Assembly: GCA_000697335.1 (NCBI GenBank) | Contig: JNEM01011131.1 | Span: 1 to 25,370, forward strand | Source of the DNA: Conidiobolus incongruus B7586 | Lineage: Eukaryota; Entomophthoromycota; Entomophthoromycetes; Entomophthorales; Conidiobolaceae | Direction: 5' to 3' | Length of the DNA stretch: 25,370 bases | In this document: piece by piece, positions 1-8,798 of the stretch | How the letters are laid out: each line of letters begins with the position of its first letter | How positions within the stretch are numbered: the first letter of the stretch is position 1 | Notes under the pieces: generated by a model | What the model was told of the DNA's origin: nothing | Databases searched by the model: none | Seen by the model: only the letters and a program-made list of their open reading frames with translations | Position numbers and translations under genes: made by a program

Positions 1-602
1 TATTATAAATTATTTAAATTTTTTTATAACTTATTTTAAAATTTTAATTGCAAAATTAGAGTATCAATAAATATAAGTTTGTAATTAATTCAAATCATTG
101 TTTTATTAAGCATCATAATTACCAGCTTAATTAATTATTAATTAGGTTGCTAATTTAATATTGTATTATAATGTATATATGTCAATCAGATATATATTGA
201 TTATTTTTTATATTAATAAAAAAAGAGGTTATTTTATTCAATATTAATCAAAAAGTAAATAGAATAAGTTTTAGCTTCTTTTGTGCTCATAAAAAAAATC
301 AATTATTTAGAGAAAGAACTCAGACTTATTATAAATCTTGTATATTAAAAATATATATTAACTTATCTAATTTATTTAATATTATTAACTTATAAAATAC
401 TATATTTGATATTTTCTAAATTTATTTAATTTTTTAATTATTTTGATATTTAACTAAGACTTATATTTAATATTTTTGGAAATCTCTCTATAAAATAACT
501 AGTATTAGTTTTAATATTTTCTTATATTTTATTAGATATTATATTTTTATCCCTTTGTGTTATTTTTCTGAAATATAACAATTATCATTTTAAAAACACA
601 AA
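1..602. other. AT-rich intergenic stretch, no gene seen
   Basis: This is low-complexity AT-rich DNA with no open frame of note. On the minus strand it lies downstream of the mariner transposase fragment at 603-749. Scattered stretches in that strand could be the decayed remainder of the transposase: a helix-turn-helix-like block falls at about 440-520. Stops are so frequent that I cannot trace the catalytic domain or a terminal inverted repeat. Any remaining part of the element may lie beyond the left edge. Confidence 0.4.
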
Positions 603-749
603 CTATTTTTGACAATAATTAGGAGTTATAATATCTTTACCATATATTTGATTAGCCATTGTATATGATTCTGATGGTTTATTTGCATGATCAAAATAGA
701 ATAACATAATATTTCTTAAAAGAACATTATTAGGTTTTGGTGGTACCAT
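603..749 (-). mobile_element. Relic of a mariner-family (Tc1/mariner) DNA transposon, transposase N-terminus
   Basis: Read on the minus strand from an ATG at 749, 48 codons are open and match the first DNA-binding helix-turn-helix domain (HTH_48 type) of mariner transposases. The segment LRNIMLFYFDHANKPSES is followed by IYGKDIITPNYCQK. The family pattern is L-R-x-I-M-L-[YF]-x-F, then V-Y-G-x-D-x-[IV]-[ST], then C-Q-[RK]-W-F. The conserved Trp after CQK is a TAG here (603-605), as expected from one TGG to TAG change, and the matching Phe follows directly. Further stops occur at once downstream in the same frame, so the copy is dead. The second helix-turn-helix and the DDE/D catalytic domain are not recognisable. 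The call rests on motif recall; a protein search with the 48 residues would confirm it. Confidence 0.72.
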
Positions 750-1716
750 TATGAAAAGTTTAATATTTTAAAGGAATAAATAATATATTAGATTTTGCAT
801 TTGTTTAATATCAATTTCAGAAATTTTAACTTTCTTTTATAGTTGATTTTACATTAATTCTATTGAATTGCAAATAGATAAAGGTAAACAATCCATATAT
901 CAACTTCATTAATAAGTTGATTTATTTTTATTTTATAGGTAAAAGAAAAAAATTGGTGAATTAATTAATTTTTTGGTATATAATAATTTAAAAAATAAAT
1001 AATTTTAAAAAGGATTTGATATAAAAAATATCAAATGAAAATAAAAGCTATAAAATCAAAAATATTATAACCTCGTGGATATAATATAGAAGAAATAATT
1101 AAATTGAATATTAAATAATTTTAAATTTTTTTATTTCTTGATTTAAAGATTTAAAGGATTAAAACTAATAAATATATTAATAGTATAAGAGCAATGCTAA
1201 ATGATTTTTTAGATTTAAGCAAAGCCTATTAAATATAACAAGAGAATACCTTTGGTATAGATATTCATTGGGGATAAGTATTATATAAGCAAAACACATG
1301 GTATTCATAAATATTTACATATATAATTAAGATTAAATCAAACTTACAAGTGCCTTAAATATAATGTAAAGATAAGATATTGATATTGCTAGATATATAT
1401 CTTTATTATCCAACAGTCAATCAAGTTAGTCTTTTAGGATTGATATTGGGCTTATCTCCTTGAGGCCTAGACTCCATGCAAGACTTGGACAAGTTAAATT
1501 GTAAGAATAAACAAATCCTATAAAACGAATATTTATTTATTTTGATTTTGTTAGATAAATATAACTTGATATAACTAATTGGTTTATTTTAATTTAATCA
1601 ATATTATTGTAATTTATTCTATACAGAAATATTTTAAATTTTATATTTATCATTTAAAATATAAACTTAATAATTATTAACCAAAATTTATTTCAAAATA
1701 ATGATATGATATCATT
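750..1716. other. Intergenic stretch, no gene identified
   Basis: The stretch is mostly AT-rich DNA without an open frame of useful length. One patch at about 1417-1500 is clearly richer in G+C and contains a short minus-strand open stretch including SCMESRPQGDKPNINPKR. It could be a stray exon or an old insertion; I recognise nothing in it. The right end carries the 3' untranslated region of the quinone reductase gene. Confidence 0.4.
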
Positions 1717-3192
1717 TTAATTGATGGTAGCGACAATTTTACCAATATTACTAGCTTGTTCCATATATTGATGAGCTTCAGCAATTTGGCTCCAATCAAA
1801 TTCTTTGCAGATGTTATGCTTAAGCTCTCCAGAAATAATAGCAGGAACAATTTCCTCAGATACAACTTTAGCTAACTGGGATTGGTATTCTACTGTTCGG
1901 GATCTTAATGTGGAACCTTGGATCTAAATTTTGGTGAGAATAGTAAGATAACAAGAAGTAATACTGGGGCTTACTCTAAGACGCTTTCTCAAGATGACAC
2001 CAATATTGGATTCACTCACATTAGGACCTTAGTAATTGATTATAAAGTTACTATTCAGGTAAATAGTTAAATAAATTAAGATCACTTACCACCCATAGTT
2101 CCCAACATAACCATTCTACCGTCCAAAGCTAAACTATTAATATTATTGTTCCAGTAGGATCCAGCAATGAAATCAATAATTAAATCAACTCCACGATTTT
2201 CAGTAACCTTAAGAATCTAAAAAAATATTTTCTTTAATTAAATATAATAAGAATAACTATGTATAAATACCTCTTCATTAAAGTTGACTTCTTTGTAGTT
2301 AAAGCCTTGAGTAGCGCCACAACTCTTACAAAACTCAATTTTATCTGCACTACCGGCTGTGATATATATATTACGACTAATCAAATTCCAATTAATGATT
2401 TCTAAATGAGGTTGATTTATATTAATTACGCTCCAGCTCTTTTAGCCAATTGAATAGCTGATAAACCAACACCGCTAGCACCAGCATGAATCAATACATC
2501 GTCCCCTAAAATTCGAATGTTAATAAGAGTTATATTTTTAGAATTTGTACAAATTAATACCTTTTTTGATATTTCCAACTAAATGTAATGCTTGATAGGC
2601 AGTGAACCAAACCTAATATAGAATAGTTGAGTATAAATATATAATGGGATCAATTTAGAGGTTAATTTACTTCAGGGATTGTAGCAGCTTGAGTGAATGA
2701 GAGCTCTTGAGGTTTTAAAATGGTTAAATCTTCATGAATAACAGCATACTAAATATGATATTAAATATGATGATTTAAAAATTGTTTTGGTATTTACTTC
2801 AGCGTAGCCACCACCTCCCATCAAACCAAATACTTCTTGTCCAATTTGATACTTGGTGACTAATTGACAAAGATAAAATTTGGAAAATAATTATTTTGAT
2901 CTCCAAATTACCTTGAGATCCTACTTTAGCAATTACACCAGACACCTCAACTCCAATAATATCGCTAGCTCCTGGAGGGGGAGGGTACTTGCCCAATCTT
3001 TGAACAATATCCATTCTGTTAATGCCAAAAGCTTTAACCTATCTCAGCTCATTTCAATATCAAACATCCAAATCAAAATTCAAATTTATTTACTTTAACT
3101 AAAACTTCTCTCTCTTTAGGCTCGGGAGTAGCAATATCTCTGAATAATAAGGTCTCAACTCCTCCAAATTGATCTTGAACAATAGCTTTCAT
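1717..3192 (-). CDS. NADPH:quinone oxidoreductase, TP53I3 (PIG3)/zeta-crystallin type, 10 exons
   Basis: This is a medium-chain dehydrogenase/reductase of the quinone oxidoreductase branch, expected to pass electrons from NADPH to quinones in the cytosol. I spliced it by hand into ten exons: 3094-3192, 2912-3038, 2798-2859, 2671-2748, 2561-2612, 2430-2505, 2271-2376, 2090-2216, 1975-2027 and 1717-1923. All introns are GT-AG, phases agree, and the product is 328 aa, the usual length for the family. The N-terminal GroES-like part has [20 protein letters not shown] and GVEVSGVI. The nucleotide-binding signature AGASGVG lies near residues 147-153, and [14 protein letters not shown] follows the second Rossmann strand. 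The family's catalytic-zinc ligands are absent, as expected for a zinc-free quinone reductase. The start at 3192 gives the typical [11 protein letters not shown] opening. The substrate is not known. Confidence 0.93.
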
Positions 3193-4415
3193 TTTCTAAC
3201 AGTTTACGATTGAATGAATTAATGACGTAGTTTACAATGAAAAAGTTTGGGGATCATTTTGGGATTTAAATAGTATTACATCATTGAATTATAATTGGAT
3301 GTGAGAATTTTAGAGAGATACTGCATTAAAAATTGTATTACCTGGTTAATTGTATTAGTAATCAATTGAATCTATTCAGTGTGAATGGTGATCATTAATG
3401 AATTTTTTCAAGTGTCTGATGCACATTGGTTTTGTGAAATCTTACAAACTATTTCAAATTGGTTAAAATTACTACAATTGATTGTTTTTTGATATTCGGT
3501 AAGTTGAAAAGAGTTTCAACCAAATATATGGTATACAGTCACATAATTGATTCTAACTTGTGCACTTGTTTTCAATTTGATTCGTTTGAAAACTTGATGA
3601 TTCTCAATTTCAACCAAAACAGTATGAAATCTGAATGTTTTGATGTTATAATGATCAATGTATTATCACTTGAATATATACATCGGATGAAATAATACAC
3701 TAGATGAGATATCGATTGTGGCATTATCAATGAATTATTAATTCAGCTCTTAAATATTAATTGATATTTGTACTGAGAAACTTGTATTTAAAAAAATCTG
3801 GATAGTATAGATGTTTGGCAGAATTTTCTGCTGACCAAAAAAATAGATTAAGTTTAAAATGAAATTTATCGCTGCTACAAAAAAGCTGAACAATAGTGGG
3901 CTATATAATTTTGATAAATTAATATGTAATTTTAATACACATATATTCTAAAATACTCATTCTGTTTAACAATTGCATCTACATACGAATTATTGATAGA
4001 CCTTTTTTGTCTTATGTATGTATTTAAAGTTGATTAAATAAAGTAAAAGGGAATAAAAATAGTAATTCAACATCATAATATAATACACTAATTAAGTGGC
4101 TGCTAACTTTCTAGTAAGTATCCAAAGCATTGAAGGAACAAGAATGTTTTGGGTGGCTTTTAATGGTTGAAAAGAATGAAACAGTGAGGTAGATTATGAA
4201 ATAAATTACAATTCAGGAGCAAAATAGAAAATCAAATTGATAAACGAATAGAAATCAACAAATGTCATATGATAATTGATGTATACATATAAGGGACTGT
4301 TATCCTCTATCATTCACCACTTCATCAAATTTTTACACTGTATTTTAAGCATATTAAAGATATAAGCCATAATATAGTAAGCATTTAAACTATTCAATTA
4401 ATTAATTAATTAATC
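3193..4415. promoter_or_regulatory. Divergent intergenic region between the quinone reductase and the 306-aa gene
   Basis: These 1.2 kb hold the upstream regions of two divergently transcribed genes. A TATA-like ATATAAGG lies about 125 bases upstream of the right-hand start codon (near 4287). An (AATT)n tract at 4396-4413 ends directly before that ATG. One plus-strand open frame at 3459-3695 has no recognisable motif and I treat it as chance. No RNA gene or repeat family is evident. Confidence 0.35.
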
Positions 4416-5336
4416 ATGGCAAGAGAAGAATCTAACGAACCCAATAATTTGAATCAAAATAATATTAACGACGAACATGGGAGAATTCAAGGTAAAAAGA
4501 ATGCTTTGGACAAGGCCAAAGAAACTTCTAGCAACTTCTTTAGCAACGGAATATTCAACACAATTCCTATTAACGAATTAAGCAATCTCAACATCGGGGA
4601 AGGAAAGGCTACCACTTCTAATTTCATTCAACCTCAATTACATAATGAATATCAGAATAACTCACTCCCCTCCACTTCCAATACCCTTCCCTCTTCAAAA
4701 TTTTCGACATTAGATACTTATTCCGAACAAATTGACGAATACACTATAAAATCCCCTCAGTTTCAAAACCTGAACAAACCTTTAGACATTCAAGAATCCC
4801 ATAAGCCCACTTTATCTCGAGACGATGTAGCTTCCCCCAGATTATTTAGAGAAAAGCCCTCGACCAAGTTGGAAGATTTGTACATTCCTGACATTCAGCC
4901 GGATGCTTTGGGATCATATCGTCTAGACGGAAAACTAGACGGTCAAGAAGTAATTGATTGGCTCAACACCACACAACTGCCAGACCAAGCGGACCTGTAC
5001 CAGGATGTGTACCACAGTTATGCCCATTACGATGACGAACAAGACAACCCTTTCGACATCAAGGACAATCCCTTCATCCAGCAATTCGTAAACCAAACCA
5101 CCTCCGAAGATGTCGTCTCATTTCTGTCTCAAACGCGATACACCGACGAAGTGTATGGGCTTCCCAGATTCTTGAAGAAATTCTTTGACGATTTGCCACC
5201 GAGTGATTTTAACAGACCTATTCAAACCCATCATATTACTGCAATTAATCGATTGCTCCAGCTGAAGTCACATTTGAGAAATAAGTTGAAGTCAGACAAT
5301 CCTACTGTAACTAAGAAAGAATTGGACAATATTTAA
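4416..5336 (+). CDS. Unrecognised 306-aa protein with paired NPF motifs
   Basis: This is an intronless frame from an ATG following an AATT-repeat leader to a TAA. I do not recognise the family. Residues 1-150 are rich in N, S, T, Q and P and look disordered. From about 155 onward the protein is more ordered, with the opening KLEDLYIPDIQPDALGSYRL. Residues 210-220 hold two NPF motifs in DNPFDIKDNPF; NPF is the classic ligand of EH domains in endocytic proteins, but this alone does not show the role. EVIDWLNTTQLPDQ (178-191) resembles DVVSFLSQTRYTDE (232-245), hinting at an internal duplication of a short helical motif. The C-terminus (THHITAINRLLQLKSHLRNK) looks helical and basic. There is no signal peptide or membrane segment. 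Codon use is richer in G+C than the flanks, so it is very probably a real gene. Confidence 0.8.
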   Translation: MAREESNEPNNLNQNNINDEHGRIQGKKNALDKAKETSSNFFSNGIFNTIPINELSNLNIGEGKATTSNFIQPQLHNEYQNNSLPSTSNTLPSSKFSTLDTYSEQIDEYTIKSPQFQNLNKPLDIQESHKPTLSRDDVASPRLFREKPSTKLEDLYIPDIQPDALGSYRLDGKLDGQEVIDWLNTTQLPDQADLYQDVYHSYAHYDDEQDNPFDIKDNPFIQQFVNQTTSEDVVSFLSQTRYTDEVYGLPRFLKKFFDDLPPSDFNRPIQTHHITAINRLLQLKSHLRNKLKSDNPTVTKKELDNI

Positions 5337-5488
5337 TATTTAATTTAATACGTCATACTGAAATAAACTTCTTTAAAATTTCTTTTTTTATTTTTAGTCA
5401 CAAATTAAACTTTGAATGTCAATAAGCAACAATAAATATATGAAAATATGTGATGATAAAAAACTAAAAAAAGAATTAAAATATTTCC

Positions 5489-5511
5489 TGCCACCACCGT
5501 GGATTGAACAC

Positions 5512-5543
<32 letters not shown>

Positions 5544-5561
5544 TAACTGAGCTAAAGCAGC
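5489..5561 (-). tRNA. tRNA-Phe (anticodon GAA)
   Basis: The 73-nt gene folds as a cloverleaf. The D stem is GCTC/GAGC with a GG-containing loop, and the anticodon stem TCAGA/TCTGA encloses CTGAAGA, giving anticodon GAA. The T stem CCGTG/CACGG encloses TTCAATC, and the discriminator is A, as expected for Phe. A-box and B-box sequences are recognisable and a T-rich terminator follows on the minus strand. There is no intron. The acceptor stem is weak: GCTGCTT against TGGTGGC gives three ordinary pairs, three G-U pairs and one T-T mismatch. It may still be used, or be a decaying copy. Confidence 0.85.
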
Positions 5562-5569
5562 ATATATGC

Positions 5570-5885
5570 ATCCTGATAGATATGATCCTGTTTCTCCTGA
5601 ATCTCATGACAATTTACCAATAGAATCATAACATGTGTATATGACTCTATCTCAATACTGGCATTACTGTATAAATACCAACTTTGGTACAATAACCAAG
5701 CTTTGGCTTATTATTGTGTGCAATATCTACAATAAACTTTATATTTGTTCTTAACATATTTCTGTTTATTAGTGATCTACTTACCAATATACAGTAGGGT
5801 TTTAGCTGTGCAAGTTATAGATTGGTGACAACTCCCAATAGATCATGATTTCAGTGATAATGCCACTGAGAGCTGTGACATGTAT
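5570..5885. mobile_element. Possible LTR-retrotransposon relic (solo or truncated LTR, Ty3-like) beside a tRNA gene
   Basis: Just upstream of tRNA-Phe lies a stretch visibly richer in G+C than the surrounding DNA. It contains a TATAAATA box near 5670 and an AATAAA signal near 5731. At about 5820 comes ATTGGTGACAACTCC, which resembles the start of a primer-binding region after a Ty3-type LTR. The limits are approximate. No protein-coding part is visible, so if it is an LTR it is a broken, non-coding fossil. The family assignment is tentative and there is no second copy in the window to compare. Confidence 0.3.
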
Positions 5886-6146
5886 TTTTTTAATAATATT
5901 TATTTTTAATTTTATTACTTCATTTATACATTTTTGAAAATTGCGTGTTTTTTATAAAATTCACCCTCAATGACTTTTATTTATTTGACATATATTCAGG
6001 TTAAATTATTATTTTCAATATACTATTCTTTTTCATCTTTTAAGCTATCCACAAACCCATTCGTTATCAAAATTAAATCCAAAATACAATTAAAAATAGT
6101 GAATGTAAAATTTATACAACAAAATATTCATTTAATAATAAAAAAT
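5886..6146. other. AT-rich spacer, downstream of the myosin light chain gene
   Basis: AT-rich DNA that includes the 3' untranslated region of the minus-strand Cdc4-like gene. A plus-strand open frame at 5970-6179 is biased in composition, runs antisense into the last exon of that gene and shows no motif. Confidence 0.4.
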
Positions 6147-6864
6147 TTAAGAGTTAATAAGCATTTTGACGAATTCTAAAATAGCAAATATTAATTTTAT
6201 AATAATAAAAAAGAAAATTGTTGAATTACCTTCATAGTTAATAGCACCATCCTTACCAATTTCGACGCCCTTTAATAATTCGTCAACTTCAGCTTCGGTT
6301 AACTTATCACCCAAACTAGTTAAAACTATTATAAATAATATTAGAATTAAAAGAATATATATTAGTATATAACATTTACCATATCTTAATTCACCAATCG
6401 ATATATAACCGGTATTATCTTTATCGAACACCTGGAAAGCTTGGACGAATTCTTCCACCTCGCCAGCTGGTTTAAATCCTCCGGGACGTTGTAAAATACT
6501 CAAAAAAGTTTGAAAATCGACACTTGAAGTACCTACCCCAAACATTAATTTTAAGTCTAGAGATTGAATAATTTTTAAATCTTGCCAGGTGGTAAATTGT
6601 TCAAAATTTCACGAATTTCAGCTTCTGTGGGGTTTTGGCAGAGAGCTCTCAAAAGTTCACTAATACTACCAGTGGGAATAGTTCCGTCACCAGTTTTGTC
6701 GAAGAGACTGAAAGCTTCTCTAATTTCTATAAAAAATTAACATTCATCTCAAAGTGATAATTATTCAATTTTGTTTACCAGCGATATGCTCGTCGTTTAA
6801 AGCAGCCTATTATCATCAACTATTAAGTATATATTAATTATATTTTATTTAATTTATTTACCAT
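6147..6864 (-). CDS. cdc4: Myosin essential light chain, Cdc4/Mlc1 type (EF-hand), 6 exons
   Basis: This encodes the EF-hand light chain that binds myosin IQ motifs and in fungi is needed for the contractile ring at cytokinesis. The exons are 6862-6864 (the ATG alone), 6779-6806, 6586-6726, 6380-6532, 6230-6325 and 6147-6175, giving 149 aa. The match to fission-yeast Cdc4 as I recall it is strong: EAFSLFDKTGDGTIPTGSI, LLRALCQNPTEAEI, FQVFDKDNTGYISIGELRY, VLTSLGDKL and VDELLKG. Calcium loops are degenerate: loop 1 (residues 20-31) ends in Ser instead of Glu, loop 3 (94-105) has Thr at position 5, and the last loop is not canonical. This is typical of essential light chains as opposed to calmodulin. 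The third intron begins with GC (GCAAG) instead of GT; the other four are GT-AG. Confidence 0.93.
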
Positions 6865-7238
6865 ATTAAAAAACTTGAGAAATAATTACCAATCAAAAAA
6901 GATATCTAATGATTCATTCATTGAATCATTTATATTAATTTATTGTCAATAATTAATTTTTATGGGTGATAATTAATGTTTTAGTCGAAGTTGGAGATAA
7001 TGGGGGAGATGTTAAATGAAGTAATTGTAATTCAACACTAATTTTGATTGAAAAAAAAATAAATTTACAATTTTATTATTTATATTGATATAAATAGTAA
7101 AATATATTTTTTTTTAAAATATTTAAAATGTTTAAATTTTTATTTTCAAATTTTCTGATAAATATAAAATACAAATAAAGAATGCTAATTATAACGAAAA
7201 TAAAATTAAAACCCTAAAATCTATAAGTAAAATAAATG
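6865..7238. other. AT-rich intergenic region upstream of the myosin light chain gene
   Basis: It holds the 5' flank of the Cdc4-like gene and the 3' flank of the PRCC gene. One AAACCCTAA motif lies at 7209-7217. Nothing else is recognisable. Confidence 0.4.
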
Positions 7239-8318
7239 CTAAAAATCAAATTGAATTATACTACCATATTTACTTCTGGTCTCTCTCTTAGTCTTCTTAG
7301 TTTGAGCATAGGATTTCAACAATTCCTTCTCGTTCAACTTGGACTGCTGAGCCAAGTACATGATATTGTTGCGTCGTTTCATGTAGGCTGATGGCGGTAC
7401 CAACTAAAAAAATATTAAAATTGAGTAATACTTAACATATATAAATTAATTACTGTACTAATCTTTGAAGTTGGATTGGGTAGTGACTCCCATGACTTGC
7501 TGTTCTGGATGGGATAAATTGTCGCTAGCGTTAACATCGTGGATTTCAATATTGCCCATGTTGCCTCGTTTTTTGCGACCATGGATGAATCTTTCCCAAT
7601 ATATAGTTAGTATATGATATATGTTTAATATATATATATATTTACTAATTCTTCGTCACGTTCAGGTGCTGAAAGCACATTCTGTTGTTCAATAGGCTGA
7701 GGAGGAAGAGGGTTCAGTCGATTACCCATCTCAGCTTTAGAAGATCTATTTGTAATATGTGCAGGGATAGCCGATTTCGACTCTACATTAGAATAAATAT
7801 TAATGGAAGCTTTGCCTATTTACAGCAGCAATAATCAATTTCAGTAAATCAAGGATATTCTATGTACCCATAGGAAACAAATTAACACTTTCATTATCAT
7901 TCTACTGCTTAGATTTTACAATCGCTTTGGATTTTGCCAACTTATTTGGAATAAATATTGAATTTCCCAACTTTTTAGTAGACTCTGTTTTTTTTTCTTT
8001 TTTCATTTGGTTTTCCTTGGACAACTTCCGGCTTGTTCTGAATTTCTGGCAATATATCCTGAAGTGAATTCCTACCACTTTTGGCTTTTGCTTTTCGTTG
8101 AGTTTTGTCACTTCCATCATCACTTTCTCTGTCTGAAATAGCTTTAGGTAATAAAATTTTTAATTTTTCGTTGGTGTTGCTTAGTTTGACAGTTTCAAAT
8201 AATTCTATATAAATTAATTTAATTCTGTATATATTGAACATATTTGTTATGAGCGAACTGGTTTGGAATCAGATGATCCTAAATAATCTCAAGAATGGTA
8301 ATTAGCAACTAAACTCAT
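7239..8318 (-). pseudogene. PRCC: PRCC-family gene (MAD2B-interacting, splicing-associated), apparently disrupted
   Basis: Blocks in the right order match human PRCC as I recall it. The start MSLVANY (from 8318) fits MSLVAYASSDES, and GSSDSKP (from 8278) continues it. An acidic/basic part at about 8026-8204 has LKILLPK and SLQDILPE. NLFPMG (7868-7901) joins by a normal GT-AG intron to 7646-7815, which ends PERDEEL. ERFIHGRKKRG and IEIHDVNASDNLS lie at 7461-7595. The C-terminal signature YMKRRNNIMYLAQQSK and TKRETRSKYG is at 7239-7403. The blocks cannot all be joined by GT-AG introns. The N-terminal junctions do not fit, a frame change or odd intron falls near 7981-8026, and a TAG sits at 7902-7904. 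The acceptor before ERFIHG reads ATTGG, not AG, and GATTAG follows NFKD with no in-phase donor. Either the gene is decaying or its splicing is unusual. Confidence 0.7.
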
Positions 8319-8576
8319 TATTTTTTTTATTTTTATTCTATTTTTTTATTTGTAAATATTTAGTTATTGTAATAATTAAACATATGTGTGATTTAGGAAA
8401 TTAACTCCATTTATTATAATATTAAATAAATAAATTTATGGGATTATAAATCCAATATTATTAAGGAATAAAAAATAAAATATGATGAAAGTATTTGATA
8501 GTTAAAAGGAAAGAAAATATTTTTGAAAGGAAAATTTTACAAGTTTAATGATACAACAAAAAACGAAAGGAATCGA

Positions 8577-8657
8577 CGACAAGAGCAGGATTTGAACCTA
8601 CGCGGGAAATCCCATGTGCTTTCTAGGCACACGCCTTAACCACTCGGCCATCTTGTC
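8577..8657 (-). tRNA. tRNA-Ser (anticodon AGA)
   Basis: A class II tRNA with a fully paired acceptor stem (GACAAGA/TCTTGTC) and discriminator G. The D arm begins GGCCGAGTGGTTAAGGC. The anticodon stem TGTGC/GCACA encloses CTAGAAA, giving anticodon AGA, and a long variable arm (TGGGATTTCCC) follows, as required for Ser. The T loop is TTCAAAT. There is no intron. It is transcribed away from the fructosamine-kinase gene starting 141 bases to the right. Confidence 0.95.
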
Positions 8658-8798
8658 TGATTAATTGGTTTAAATTAATATTATAATTTTTTGAATCTGA
8701 ATTTAAACCCATTATTTTTTAATTCTAATTAAATTAATTAAAAACCCTACTCTTGATCAATTATTCTTCTTATTCCAAAATCAAAATTATTCAACAAT

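Noticed and set aside
3459-3695. Plus-strand ORF of 78 codons in the divergent promoter region
   Set aside because: No recognisable motif, AT-driven composition and no splice context linking it to a neighbour; it is compatible with chance.
3971-4020. Short inverted repeat (TACATAC ... GTATGTA) as a transposon terminus
   Set aside because: The arms are only about seven bases with no further pairing or element between them.
5489-5885. tRNA-derived SINE including the tRNA-Phe
   Set aside because: The flank next to the tRNA lies on its 5' side, there is no A-rich tail in the right place, and the tRNA keeps its discriminator base and terminator.
5970-6179. Plus-strand ORF of 69 codons
   Set aside because: It overlaps the last exon of the Cdc4-like gene antisense and consists of AT-rich codons.
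6147-6864. Calmodulin
   Set aside because: The EF-hand loops are degenerate and the sequence follows the Cdc4/Mlc1 essential light chain throughout.
7239-7904. Reassigned TAG codon as an explanation for the PRCC gene
   Set aside because: The mariner TAG sits at a Trp position, the SRPBCC gene ends in TAG at the expected C-terminus, and reading TAG through does not repair the PRCC phase problems.
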